Source: Streptomyces sp. SID12488
GTDB taxonomy: Bacteria > Actinomycetota > Actinomycetes > Streptomycetales > Streptomycetaceae
Assembly: GCF_010548275.1 (NCBI RefSeq)
Contig: NZ_JAAGLT010000024.1
Span: 88,939 to 152,938, forward strand
Length of the DNA stretch: 64,000 nucleotides
Reading direction: 5' to 3'
The notes beneath the pieces are model-generated. The model was given only the letters and a program-made list of their open reading frames with translations, had not been told where the DNA came from and ran no database searches. Below are positions 24,328-32,813 of the stretch, in pieces. The position numbers and the translations under genes are program-made. Every line of letters starts with the position of its first letter. The first letter of the stretch is position 1.

Positions 24328-24705
24328 GGCTCACCCGAGCAGCCGGGCCGACGGCACCGCCGACCGCCGCGACGAGTTCGACGGACCACGGCCGGCGCCC
24401 AGATCGGCAGGCGCGCCGACCGCGCCGCGTCACCGACCGCCGCGACAGGTTCGACCACCCACGACCGAGGCTCAGCCCAGCAGGCCGGCCGCGCCACCAC
24501 GCCACCGACCGCCCCGACGAACTCGCCGGACCACGACCGGGGCTCCATCCAACAGACGAGAGCCACCCGCGACACCGGCCGCTCCGACCAGTTGACGCAC
24601 CCCCGCTGGGGCTCAACCGACCACGCCTGAGACTCAGCCCAGCAGACGGGCCAGCCGCGACGCCGCGTCACCCACCGCCGCGACCAGCTCGGCCCGGTCG
24701 TCCCT
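24327..24705. repeat. Degenerate ~70-bp tandem array spanning the 3' ends of two convergent iclR genes
   Basis: Units of about 69-72 bases follow each other from the stop of the left iclR gene to inside the right one. Unit boundaries are marked by GAGGCTC/GGGGCTC at 24326, 24467, 24539 and 24608. Each unit contains a variant of CACCGACCGCCGCGAC followed by TTCGAC-like and CACGACCG-like blocks. The last unit (about 24636-24705) is the coding 3' end of the minus-strand gene (ELVAAVGDAASRLARLLG), and the last codons of the plus-strand gene resemble the same unit. The array therefore looks as if a gene end had been repeatedly duplicated and then decayed. Confidence 0.7.
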
Positions 24706-25401
24706 GACCGCCGCGTGCGGAACGACCGCGCTGACCGCCGCCACGATGTCCCCGCGCGGATCCCGCACCGGCGCGGCGACTTCCAGCACGTCCTCGTCGT
24801 ACTCGCTCTCGCACACCGCGACCCCTCGCGCGGCGTCGGCGGCGACCCGTGCCAACAGGTCGTCCACGGTCCGCGGCGCGTAGGGACCGCCCGCCCCGAT
24901 GAAGTCCTCGCCGCCGAGCAGTTCGGCGACCGCCTCCCGGGAGTGGTCGAACAGCAGTGCCCGTCCCGCTCCGGTGCACCAGACCGGTGTCTGCCGCCCC
25001 GCCCGTGCCCAGGCGAACTCGGCCCAGGCCGCCAGTTCGGCCCGCACCGAGAGCACCATCGCCCCGCCGAGCACGTCCACGTACGCACACGCCCCGAACC
25101 GGGCCACCAGGCCTCGCAGCAGCGCCCGGCTCTCCGCTCCCCACGGGCCGACCTGCGCCGCCACGGCCAGCAGATCCGTCCCGGCACGGAACTCGTGCCC
25201 GTCACGGGCCAGCACTCCGGAGCCGACCAGATCCCGCAACAGGCGCGAGGCCTGCCCCTTGTCCAGCCCGCTCTCCTCCGCCAGCCGGACGACGCCAGGC
25301 CCTCCCCGGGTGTCGAGCTCCCCGCGAACCACCCGCTCCACCAGTCCGAGCCCCCGGGGCAGCGCACCCATCACCACGTCCACCTGCCGCATGCTACCCA
25401 T
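24634..25401 (-). CDS. IclR-family transcriptional regulator
   Basis: A 255-residue protein with the IclR layout: helix-turn-helix (GVVRLAEESGLDKGQASRLL) and GAF-like effector domain (CTGAGRALLFD, AAPVRDPRGDIVAAVSAVVP). The DNA-binding part is more divergent than usual. Starts at 25401, 25392 and 25371 are all possible; the last has an AGGTGG about ten bases upstream. It converges with the other iclR gene. Target unknown. Confidence 0.82.
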   Translation of the reverse strand: MGSMRQVDVVMGALPRGLGLVERVVRGELDTRGGPGVVRLAEESGLDKGQASRLLRDLVGSGVLARDGHEFRAGTDLLAVAAQVGPWGAESRALLRGLVARFGACAYVDVLGGAMVLSVRAELAAWAEFAWARAGRQTPVWCTGAGRALLFDHSREAVAELLGGEDFIGAGGPYAPRTVDDLLARVAADAARGVAVCESEYDEDVLEVAAPVRDPRGDIVAAVSAVVPHAAVRDDRAELVAAVGDAASRLARLLG

Positions 25402-25587
25402 CCCGGCGAGGTCCCAGGTGTCGGGTCAGGCGCTGTCGGGGTAGCGCAAAAGCCGCCGAAGTGCGTGCCGGCACCTCCCGCGCCCGCTCCTGGAGCGCCC
25501 GCGCCATCGTCGGGCGACTCCGCCCCGGCGGGCCCGTGCACGACCGCGATCCCGGCCACGGCGCCGACGGACACGGAGGCCTCGGCC

Positions 25588-25620
25588 CGGTCGGGTCGGG
25601 TCGGGTCGGGTCGGGTCGGC
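25588..25620. repeat. Pentanucleotide repeat (GGTCG)n
   Basis: Six consecutive GGTCG units lie in the 358-base gene-free stretch between the iclR gene and the GH25 gene. Apart from this and a ribosome binding site for the GH25 gene, 25402-25759 shows no other recognisable element. Confidence 0.85.
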
Positions 25621-25759
25621 GTCGGTGCCGGCTTCGGTGACGACCAGAGGCCGAACCGGCAATCACCCGTGCCCCCGAATCACTTGTGCAAAGGTGGGGA
25701 GCCAGCAACTCCTGTCCCCCCACCGGTACTTCCCCCACCGGCACCTCAGGGAGCACCCC

Positions 25760-26317
25760 ATGCTGCGCGGCATAGACGTGAGTGCGTACCAGTCCTCCAC
25801 CTACGACACCGACGGCATCTCCTTCGTCTTCATCAAGGCGACGGAGGGCCGTTCGTACGTCAACCCCAAGCTCGCGGCCCAGACGCAGCGGGCCCGCGAC
25901 GCCGGCTGTGTGGTCGGGTTCTACCACTTCCTCTGGCCCGGCAACCTGACCGCCCAGGCCGAGTACTTCCTCAGCAAGGCCTCGGAGCGGGCGGGCGCCG
26001 ACATCCTCGCCGTCGACTGGGAGACGACGGGCGACGGCACCCACGCGTCGAACGCCGAGAAGGACACCTTCATCCGCAAACTGAAGGAGCTGCGGCCGGA
26101 CAACCGGGTCGTCCTCTACTGCAACAGGAGCTACTGGCTGAACGTCGACACGACCTCCTACGCGGGCGACGGACTGTGGATCGCCGACTACGTGACGGCC
26201 GGCGAGCCCCGTATCCAGGCGACCTGGCGCTTCCACCAGTACACCGACGACCCGGTCGACACGAACGTCGCCGACTTCGCGACCAGGACGGCTCTGCAGG
26301 AGTGGGCAGCCGTCTGA
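25760..26317 (+). CDS. GH25 lysozyme-like protein without signal peptide
   Basis: A 185-residue single-domain glycoside hydrolase family 25 protein. The family N-terminus GIDVSAYQ supplies the first Asp, VFIKATEG and GFYHFL follow, and the catalytic Asp-x-Glu pair is in AVDWETTG (about residues 75-82). The C-terminal WRFHQYTDD strand is also typical. GH25 enzymes cleave the MurNAc-GlcNAc bond. The ATG at 25760 follows AGGGAG at a normal distance and begins directly at the catalytic fold, so there is no visible secretion signal or wall-binding module. Either it is exported in another way or it acts after lysis. Confidence 0.85.
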   Translation: MLRGIDVSAYQSSTYDTDGISFVFIKATEGRSYVNPKLAAQTQRARDAGCVVGFYHFLWPGNLTAQAEYFLSKASERAGADILAVDWETTGDGTHASNAEKDTFIRKLKELRPDNRVVLYCNRSYWLNVDTTSYAGDGLWIADYVTAGEPRIQATWRFHQYTDDPVDTNVADFATRTALQEWAAV

Positions 26318-26417
26318 AGGACCGCTCCCTCACGGCCCCGCGCGATGCCGCCGGCGGGAACGTGAGAGGGCGCCCACCGACGATCCGGCGGGCGCCCCAT
26401 ACACGTACTGATCAGAC

Positions 26418-26648
26418 CTACTTGTTCAGGTACGTCCAGAACTCGTCGAACGACAGGAGCTTGTCGCCGTCGAGGTCGCGGGAGGCGATGATGACCTCGG
26501 CCACGGATTCGGTGACGTTCCAGTCACCCGCCTGCGCCAGGGCGGACTTGAACTCGGCGGCCGTGATGAGCCCGTCACCGTTCGTGTCGATCCGATCGAA
26601 CTGCTTGCGTGCTTCCTCGATGTCCGCCACCGGGACCCGCCCCTTCAT
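26418..26648 (-). CDS. EF-hand calcium-binding protein
   Basis: A 76-residue protein with two canonical EF-hand loops: DTNGDGLITAAE (about residues 21-32) and DLDGDKLLSFDE (about 58-69). All calcium-coordinating positions, including the final Glu of both loops, are intact. It resembles the small calmodulin-like proteins of Streptomyces (Cab family) that buffer or sense calcium during germination and aerial growth. No export signal. It stands alone, 24 bases upstream of the merR-like gene's stop on the same strand. Confidence 0.88.
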   Translation of the reverse strand: MKGRVPVADIEEARKQFDRIDTNGDGLITAAEFKSALAQAGDWNVTESVAEVIIASRDLDGDKLLSFDEFWTYLNK

Positions 26649-26672
26649 GTACGTACTGCTGACGAGGTCAGA

Positions 26673-27620
26673 TTAGCTGGCCAAGCGGGTACGCAGCGCC
26701 GCGACCACCCACGCGAACTCCTCGCGGTGCGCGGGCAGCGGGTCCGTGCCGCGGACCAGCGCCTTCAGCTCCCGGAAGCGGGCCATTTCGTCGTGCGCCG
26801 CGAACTCGACCCGTTCCAGTACGGCGGCCCGGTCGGCGTTGCCGAGCAGCCCGGCCAGCACCTCCTCGGCCTCCGGCTCCCCGGGCTCGACGCCCCGCTC
26901 CCGGGCCTCGCCCGCGAGCTGCACCAGCCGGCTCATCAACCACAGGGAAGTACCGGCCCGCGCATCCGGGCCCCGGTCCGCCGCGTTGAACTCGATCATC
27001 TGCCGCATGCGCGTCCTGAAACCCTGGTCCTGGATCAGCTCGGCCAGCTCCACCCAGGCGTCCACCTGCTCGGGCGTGGGGTCCTCGGGCAACTCACCGA
27101 GACCGAACCGCAGCCGGGTGCGAATGTCGGGGTCCGCGGTGTCGAGGCCCCCGAAGGTCTCCTCCATGAAGTCGTCGGTGATCCGCTTGCGTTCGGCGGC
27201 CGACAGCCGCGCCAACTTGTTCATGAGCGTCATCTCCTCCGCGGTCGAACCGCGTCTCGCCACGGACGACAGCACCGCACGGGTCACCCGCAGGGTCCGG
27301 ATCTGCGCGTCCAGCGCCGCCACATGCGCGGCGGCCACCTCCGCGACCGTCGTCTCACCGGCCAGCACCGCGCGTACGTGGTCCAGGCCGAGGCCCAACT
27401 CGCGCAGGGTGCGGATCAGTTCGAGGCGGGCCACGGAGCCGGCGTCGTACAGCCGGTAACCACCGGACGACCGGGTGACGGGCGGCAGGGCGCCCTCGTC
27501 GGACCAGTAGCGGATGGTCCGTACGGTCAGGCCGGAGGCCCGGGAAAGCTCGCCGATGGTGAGATGTACGGTGCCGTCGTGCAGGGGGTCTGGGGGGCTT
27601 CCCCCCGGATAGCGCAGCAT
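26673..27620 (-). CDS. MerR-family regulator with long C-terminal domain
   Basis: A protein of up to 315 residues. The MerR DNA-binding domain begins at LTIGELSRASGLTVRTIRYW and continues through GGYRLYDAGSVARLELI; a dimerisation helix follows. The 200-residue C-terminus (with RKRITDDFMEETFGG) has no metal-binding Cys pattern, so it is a ligand- or partner-binding type rather than a metal sensor. A GTG at 27569 just before the HTH is an alternative start. It is divergent from the GNAT gene. Confidence 0.85.
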   Translation of the reverse strand: MLRYPGGSPPDPLHDGTVHLTIGELSRASGLTVRTIRYWSDEGALPPVTRSSGGYRLYDAGSVARLELIRTLRELGLGLDHVRAVLAGETTVAEVAAAHVAALDAQIRTLRVTRAVLSSVARRGSTAEEMTLMNKLARLSAAERKRITDDFMEETFGGLDTADPDIRTRLRFGLGELPEDPTPEQVDAWVELAELIQDQGFRTRMRQMIEFNAADRGPDARAGTSLWLMSRLVQLAGEARERGVEPGEPEAEEVLAGLLGNADRAAVLERVEFAAHDEMARFRELKALVRGTDPLPAHREEFAWVVAALRTRLAS

Positions 27621-27676
27621 GATGGCGAGTCTGGGCCTTCCAGTGGGTGGAGACTCAAGAGGCCGGGAGGGGCACT

Positions 27677-28315
27677 GTGGGGGAAACGCTGAAGGACATT
27701 CTCGACTCCGTGGCCCTGGGCGTCTTCCCGCCTCCCGACGGCCGTACCACGATCGTGGCCCAGTCCTCCCACCGCGATGCCGGGGTGCTCGCCTTCACCG
27801 CGCACGCGGTCGTCTTCACGGACGAGGACCCGGAGTGGGTACGCCGGACCCTGGCCGGAGTGGACAGCGACGCGCTCTCCGCACCGATGAACCCGCGCTT
27901 CCTGGCCGCCCTCATGGACCGTACGGGCCGCTCGAACGAGACGATCGACCTCCTGGCGGTCGCCTCCCCCCTCCAAGGGGACCCGCCGCTGACGCTGACG
28001 GAGATCGACGACCCCGGGCATCACCGGATCGCCCGGGCCCACAAGCACCGCGACGACGTGCGGGTGTGGGCGGCCGACGGCGGGGTGCTCATCCTCGGGC
28101 GCGGGGTCGCGGGCCGGCTGGAGGCCGCGGTGGAGGTGGCGGAGACGGTACGGCACCGGGGGATGGGCCGGGCGCTGGCGTCTGCCGCGCGGCAGCTGAG
28201 CGGTGGGGAGCCGGTGTGGGCGCAGATGGCTCCCGGGAACGCCCGCAGTGTGCGGGCGTTCCAGGCGGCCGGGTTCGTGCCGGTGGGCGGGGAGGCTCTG
28301 CTCCTCGCCCCGTAG
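27677..28315 (+). CDS. GNAT-family N-acetyltransferase
   Basis: About 212 residues. The C-terminal half has the acetyl-CoA motif A pattern (EVAETVRHRGMGRALASAA) and motif B (AQMAPGNARSVRAFQAAGFVPVG). The N-terminal half is a second, degenerate domain with no clear motif. GTG 27677 was chosen because GGGAGGGG precedes it; another GTG lies 30 bases upstream. Divergent from the merR gene. Substrate unknown. Confidence 0.8.
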   Translation: MGETLKDILDSVALGVFPPPDGRTTIVAQSSHRDAGVLAFTAHAVVFTDEDPEWVRRTLAGVDSDALSAPMNPRFLAALMDRTGRSNETIDLLAVASPLQGDPPLTLTEIDDPGHHRIARAHKHRDDVRVWAADGGVLILGRGVAGRLEAAVEVAETVRHRGMGRALASAARQLSGGEPVWAQMAPGNARSVRAFQAAGFVPVGGEALLLAP

Positions 28316-28330
28316 GCACCCTGGGTGGGC

Positions 28331-28939
28331 TCAGTGCCAGGCCTCGAAGTGCGGGTTGCTCTGGCAGCCGCTCATGATCTCGACCTTGGTGGTCTTGTTC
28401 ACCGGACAGACGCCGATGATGTACTTCCGGTCGACACCGCCGGGGAAGGCGACCTCGACCTGGTCGGCCCATTTGTGGGTGTCACCGATGGTCTTGTTCA
28501 CGTCCACGCCGCCCGGGGCGTCGATGTAGTAGTTGTATCCCGACTTCCACCACGTCTTGTACAGGTCGTGGTCGTACGTCGTGGAGACGTACGGGGAGGG
28601 CTGGTTGACCAGGACGTACTTCTCGATGTCGTACTGGCCGTTGATGACGTCCCGGGGCTTCAGGCCCTCAGCGAAGACGATCTCCGGGCCGCGGCCGTCG
28701 CTGCGGTAGAGGGTTTCGCAGGTCTTGCGCCAGACCGGGTCGGGCGTGATGCGGTCGACGTCGACGCGGCGGTCGACGGCCGCCTTGATCGGATCGTCGA
28801 ACTGGGGGCAGGCCGGGGCGGCGGCCCTGGCGCCGGACTTCGGAGCGGCTGCGGGGAGGGTGGCGGCCGAGGTCGCGAAGACCGCGGCCAGGGAGAGGGC
28901 GACGGCAGCGGTCCGCCGCCGCAGGGGAGTTGTGATCAT
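28331..28939 (-). CDS. Secreted ADP-ribosyltransferase of the ScARP/Scabin (pierisin-like) family
   Basis: A 202-residue protein with a signal peptide (RRR, hydrophobic core, LPAAA). The R-S-E-type ADP-ribosyltransferase motifs are complete: Arg79 in LYRSDGR, the Ser-Thr-Thr motif 119-121 in YVSTTY, and Gln160-x-Glu162 in ADQVEVAF. Gln (not Glu) two residues before the catalytic Glu marks the ScARP/Scabin group, which transfers ADP-ribose from NAD+ to guanine bases in DNA and nucleosides. Cys residues 44 and 74, and the C-terminal pair, suggest disulfides. ATG 28939 is used; an upstream ATG at 28984 is possible. It lies in the same local setting as I recall for scarp in S. coelicolor. Confidence 0.88.
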   Translation of the reverse strand: MITTPLRRRTAAVALSLAAVFATSAATLPAAAPKSGARAAAPACPQFDDPIKAAVDRRVDVDRITPDPVWRKTCETLYRSDGRGPEIVFAEGLKPRDVINGQYDIEKYVLVNQPSPYVSTTYDHDLYKTWWKSGYNYYIDAPGGVDVNKTIGDTHKWADQVEVAFPGGVDRKYIIGVCPVNKTTKVEIMSGCQSNPHFEAWH

Positions 28940-29037
28940 GGATGCACCATGTCGGGTCTGCGGCGGCGGGGCGCGGATCATCACTCGATCGGCGGCGTGT
29001 CACATGACGTACCGCCGGTGGTCCAACTGACACCGGA

Positions 29038-30228
29038 TCAGCGGAAGATGCCCGTGTGGCCGAGTGAATAGCGGCCGGGCTGCGGGTAGACGGCGAGACC
29101 GTGCGGGCCGCGGCCGACCGCGACGCGGGCGAGCTGCTTCCCGGTGCGGGTGTCGATGGCGTACACCTCGTCGTCGTAACGCCCGGACAACCAGAGGACC
29201 TTGCCGTCGGCGGAGACGCCGCCCATGTCGGGGCTGCCGCCGTCGGGCAGCTGCCACTTCTTCGTGACCTCGCCCTTCTCGAAGTCGAAGACGGAGACGG
29301 TGCCCTCGCCCCGGTTGGAGACGTACATCTCGCGGGAGTCGCGGCTGACGTACAGCCCGTGGGTGCCCTTGCCGGTGGGCAGGAGGGTGGGCCGGGTGAA
29401 CTTGTCGCCGTCCAGGACCCACATGCCGTCGGCCATCATGTCGGCGATGTAGAACCGCTTCCCGTCCGGCGAGATCTTGACGTCCTGGGGCATCGCGCCC
29501 TCGTAGGGAAGCTTCTGCTGCCCGACGACCTCCATCTTCTCCGTGTCGACCTTGAGCAGTTCGCCGCTGAACTCGCAGGACACGATGAAGTACCGGCCGT
29601 CGAGGGAGAAGTCGGCGTGGTTGACGCCATAGCAGGTGACGGGCACGGTCTTGGCGATCTTCATGGTGTGCGGGTCGCGGAAGACGAGCTCGCGGTCGAG
29701 GGAGGCCATGACGACGGCGTATCTGCCGTTGGGCGTGAAGTAGAGGTTGTAGGGGTCGTGGACGTCGACCGGTTCGCCCGCCTTCCCGGTCCTCGGGTCG
29801 ATGGGCGTGAGGGTGTGGCCGCGGTTGTTGTTGACCCAGAGGGTCTTCAGGTCCCAGGAGGGCACGACGTGTTGGGGCTGGCGCCCGACGTGGATGGTCT
29901 CGACGATCTCGTACGTCTTCGGATCGATGACGGAGACGGTGTCGGACTCGGTGTTGGGCACGTAGACGCGGGACGGGAAGTCCCGGACGACCGGCGACAG
30001 TCTGCCCGGACGGTCGGCGGCGTACACATCACGTGGGTTGAGGACGGGCGGCATCCCGGGCAGTCCCCGGACGACGGGCTCGGCGGGGACGGCAGGCCTG
30101 GCGGGCCTGACCGTGGCGAGGGCCCGGTTCGGCTGGTCGCGGGCCGGGGTGCCGCAGCCGGCGAGTCCGCCGAGGACGGTGAGAGCGGCCCCCGTGACGA
30201 GGGCGCGGGCGATGACGGTGGGGGGCAT
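29038..30228 (-). CDS. Beta-propeller (YncE/NHL-like) lipoprotein
   Basis: A 396-residue protein with a lipobox (LAGC) after a short signal peptide, then seven or so YVTN-type blades: RVYVPNTESDTVSVIDPKT, LWVNNNRGHTLTPIDP, FIVSCEFSGELLKVD, MYVSNRGEGTVSVFD and others. Such propellers bind partners or act in surface protein complexes; some are associated with metal or cofactor-dependent systems. The ATG overlaps the stop of the upstream deacetylase (TGATG), so the two are coupled. A role in the cell envelope is inferred. Confidence 0.82.
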   Translation of the reverse strand: MPPTVIARALVTGAALTVLGGLAGCGTPARDQPNRALATVRPARPAVPAEPVVRGLPGMPPVLNPRDVYAADRPGRLSPVVRDFPSRVYVPNTESDTVSVIDPKTYEIVETIHVGRQPQHVVPSWDLKTLWVNNNRGHTLTPIDPRTGKAGEPVDVHDPYNLYFTPNGRYAVVMASLDRELVFRDPHTMKIAKTVPVTCYGVNHADFSLDGRYFIVSCEFSGELLKVDTEKMEVVGQQKLPYEGAMPQDVKISPDGKRFYIADMMADGMWVLDGDKFTRPTLLPTGKGTHGLYVSRDSREMYVSNRGEGTVSVFDFEKGEVTKKWQLPDGGSPDMGGVSADGKVLWLSGRYDDEVYAIDTRTGKQLARVAVGRGPHGLAVYPQPGRYSLGHTGIFR

Positions 30229-31019
30229 CAGGTCAGCAACTCCGTGGTGGTCACCGCGCGCAGGCCGCGGCGGTCGAGTTCGTGCAGGAGGCCGGGGAAC
30301 GCGGCAACCGTGTCCGCGTAGCCGAAGTGCAGGCTCACGATCGAGCCGGCGCGGATGCCGGTCATGACATTGCGTACGACGGCGGGGGCGCCCGGCGAGG
30401 TGAAGTCGAGGGAGTCGACGTCGTAGGACAGGACGTGCGGGTAGCCGGCGCGCTGGGCGAGCCGTTCGACGAGCGGGGAGGCGAGGGCGGCCCGGGAGGG
30501 CCTGAACCAGGTGCCGATGGACCCGGTGAGCCCCTTCAGCCGCTCGGCGCACCCCCTGATCTCGGCGTCGGCGTCCGCCTCCGGCATGGCGTTGATGTCG
30601 AGGTGCCGGAGGGTGTGGTTACCGAGTTCGTGACCGCCGTCGAGGACGCGGCGAGCGAGGCCGGGATGGGCGTCGAGCCAGGTCCCGACGGTGAACACGG
30701 TGATATGGGAGCCGTGTTTCTCGGCGGCGGCGAGCAGTGCGTGCGCGGTGGCGGGGTCGCCGTCGCCGTGGAAGGTGAGGGCGACCTGGGGGTGGTCGCG
30801 GGGGCCGTGGGCGATCTGGGCGGGGTAGTGGAGAAGAGTGGCGGGAGTGGGGGCGGGGGTATGGGAGGCCGGTGCGGAGGAGAAAGCGGCGACGGGGTGA
30901 GCGGCGGTACCGCCGGTCGCGGTATCGGTCGCGCACCCGGTGGTCAGCACCCCCGAGGCAACGATTCCGGCACCCGCGCGCAGCACCGCCCGACGGTCGG
31001 TCGTGGTCACCCGCACCAT
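30228..31019 (-). CDS. Polysaccharide deacetylase (NodB) lipoprotein with altered motif 1
   Basis: A 263-residue exported protein: twin-Arg-like start (DRRAVLRAGAGIV), lipobox TTGC, then a NodB fold. Motif 2 is intact (ELGNHTLRHLDI, two His metal ligands), motif 3 reads WFRPSRAAL and motif 5 SIVSLHFG. Motif 1, usually TFDDG, reads TFHGDGD, so the catalytic-base/metal Asp is shifted or replaced by His. Activity may be changed. It is co-translated with the beta-propeller lipoprotein and may remodel a wall or capsule polysaccharide. The gap 31020-31125 holds only short CGGTC-containing repeats. Confidence 0.8.
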   Translation of the reverse strand: MVRVTTTDRRAVLRAGAGIVASGVLTTGCATDTATGGTAAHPVAAFSSAPASHTPAPTPATLLHYPAQIAHGPRDHPQVALTFHGDGDPATAHALLAAAEKHGSHITVFTVGTWLDAHPGLARRVLDGGHELGNHTLRHLDINAMPEADADAEIRGCAERLKGLTGSIGTWFRPSRAALASPLVERLAQRAGYPHVLSYDVDSLDFTSPGAPAVVRNVMTGIRAGSIVSLHFGYADTVAAFPGLLHELDRRGLRAVTTTELLT

Positions 31020-31125
31020 TTAAGGGGGGTTGGTCCGGAAAACGGGCGATTAGCCCGATCGGCGGCCCGCCCACCCGGTCACCGCCCATACGGTCAGGCG
31101 GCCCCATATGCGGTCGCGCGCCGCC

Positions 31126-31629
31126 CTAGCGGTCGGCGACCCGCATCTCGAACCACGTGGTCTTCCCGCGCGGCAGCAGGTCGACACCCCACCGGTCGGA
31201 GAGCTTGTCGACCAGCATCAGCCCCCGCCCGCTGATGTCCATCTCCTGGACCGGCATCAGACACGGCAGCCCTCGCGAGGGGTCCCGGACCTCCACCCGG
31301 ATCCAGCCGCGGCGTCGGCGCATCCGCAGGCCGAACACTCTCGCGCCTGTGTGCCGCACCGCGTTGCCGACCAGTTCGGAGACGAGCAGTACCGCGTCTT
31401 CCGTCATCTTGGGGGTCAGCCCCCACTGCCGGAGCACGACGACCTGGGTGAGGCGGCGCGCGGTCGCGGCGGACTCGGGGCGGGACGGCAGCGGAACCTC
31501 GGCCTCCGTCGGGTTTCCGAACAACTCGAGCGCCTTGAGCGCCCGTTCGTCCTCCACCGCAGGCGACCACCGCGCCGCCGTCGCACGGCCGTGTCCCCGC
31601 GGCTGTTCCATGCCTTCCAGCCCCGCCAT
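31126..31629 (-). CDS. Anti-sigma-factor-like ATPase (HATPase_c_2)
   Basis: A 167-residue RsbW/SpoIIAB-like protein: N box ELVGNAVRHTGA, then EVRDPSRGLP and the GRGLMLVDKLSDRWG glycine-rich loop. The start ATG 31629 (MAGLEGMEQPRG) was chosen because it looks typical of Streptomyces orthologues; the frame is open for 53 more codons upstream. Streptomyces encodes dozens of these; they are thought to bind sigma factors or antagonists. No cognate partner is adjacent. The gap 31630-31955 shows no other gene. Confidence 0.82.
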   Translation of the reverse strand: MAGLEGMEQPRGHGRATAARWSPAVEDERALKALELFGNPTEAEVPLPSRPESAATARRLTQVVVLRQWGLTPKMTEDAVLLVSELVGNAVRHTGARVFGLRMRRRRGWIRVEVRDPSRGLPCLMPVQEMDISGRGLMLVDKLSDRWGVDLLPRGKTTWFEMRVADR

Positions 31630-31955
31630 GCCCCCATCATGGCGGCCCGAGCCGTCCCCGGGGGCCGTTCCGAAGGAATACGCCCCCCGGAACACATCAT
31701 TCCGAATAGGCCGTTCGGCATATGCCGAAGGCATCCCATGGACCTCTGGAGGTCCTCCGACCTGCGACGGAAGCTCACTTTCGGGCAAGCGACAGGCCCC
31801 CTCGACAAGGCAAACTCAAGGCTGCGTCAAGGCTCCCATAAACCGCCCGATCGAGGGACCCGGATAAGACACCGCGTCAACTGCAAGTACTTTGTTCGAC
31901 CAAAACCAGTGGAACGCCGTGGAACTCGGTCGAACTCGGTGCAACCCAGCGGGAG

Positions 31956-32723
31956 TCAGAGGAACTTCGCCTTGCCCGGACCTTCCTCCACGAAGCTCCG
32001 CATCCCGATCTCCCGGTCCTCCGTCGCGAACAGGCCCGCGAACCAGTTGCGCTCGATCGCGAGCCCTGTCTCCAGGTCCGCCTCCAGACCCGCGTCGATC
32101 GACTCCTTCGCCGCGCGCAGCGCGATCGCCGGTCCCTGAGCGAGCTTCGCCGCCCACGCGTGTGCCTCGGTGTACACGTCGGCGGCCGGTACCACGCGGT
32201 CCACCAGACCGAGCGACAGGGCTTCGTCGGCCTTGACCATCCGTCCGGTGAAGATCAGGTCCTTGGCTTTGGACGGGCCGATCAGCCGGGCCAGTCGCTG
32301 CGTACCGCCCGCGCCGGGAATCACCCCGAGCAGGATCTCCGGCTGGCCGAGTTTCGCATTGTCGCCGGCGATGCGGTAGTCCGCGCAGAGTGCCAACTCG
32401 CAGCCTCCGCCGAGCGCGTAGCCGGTCACCGCGGCGACGACGGGCTTGGGGATACGGGCGACGGCACTGAAGGAATCCTGCAGGTCCCTGGACCGGGCGA
32501 CCATCGCCGCGTGGTCCATGGCCTGCATCTCCTTGATGTCCGCGCCGGCCGCGAACACCTTCTCCCCGCCGTACACGACGACCGCCCGTACGTCGTCTCG
32601 ACGGGTGGCCTCCTCCGCGAGCTCCTTGAGGCGGTCCTGGGTGGCGACGTCCAGCGCGTTCATGGGCGGCCGGTCCAGGCGGATCGTGCCGACGCCATCG
32701 GCGACTTCGAGATGCACAGTCAT
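31956..32723 (-). CDS. Enoyl-CoA hydratase
   Basis: A 255-residue crotonase-fold enzyme. The first catalytic Glu is in GQPEILLGVIPGAGGTQRL; the second position falls in AKDLIFTG, where Asp replaces the Glu of the mammalian enzyme, as in several actinobacterial EchA proteins. The oxyanion-hole segments AAGADIKEM and ALGGGCELAL are present. It hydrates 2-enoyl-CoA in fatty-acid beta-oxidation. Single gene, followed on the same strand by the anti-sigma-like gene. Confidence 0.88.
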   Translation of the reverse strand: MTVHLEVADGVGTIRLDRPPMNALDVATQDRLKELAEEATRRDDVRAVVVYGGEKVFAAGADIKEMQAMDHAAMVARSRDLQDSFSAVARIPKPVVAAVTGYALGGGCELALCADYRIAGDNAKLGQPEILLGVIPGAGGTQRLARLIGPSKAKDLIFTGRMVKADEALSLGLVDRVVPAADVYTEAHAWAAKLAQGPAIALRAAKESIDAGLEADLETGLAIERNWFAGLFATEDREIGMRSFVEEGPGKAKFL

Positions 32724-32752
32724 GTACGCAGGTTAACGGGGGCTAACGACAA

Positions 32753-32784
32753 CGGGCCCGGTGCTGTCAGTCACACCGGGCCCG
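32753..32784 (-). terminator. Terminator of the first L,D-transpeptidase gene
   Basis: An 11-base perfect stem (CGGGCCCGGTG / CACCGGGCCCG) with a 10-base loop, just beyond the stop of the transpeptidase gene. Confidence 0.8.
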
Positions 32785-32813
32785 CAGAACGTCGCAGCGA
32801 AGAAAAGGAGGGG

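Noticed and set aside
24327..24705. Repeat array as CRISPR
   Set aside because: Units are degenerate along their whole length and have no unique spacers or nearby cas genes.
31040..31125. CGGTC-containing repeats between the deacetylase and anti-sigma-like genes
   Set aside because: Spacing is irregular and similar words are common in this GC-rich genome.
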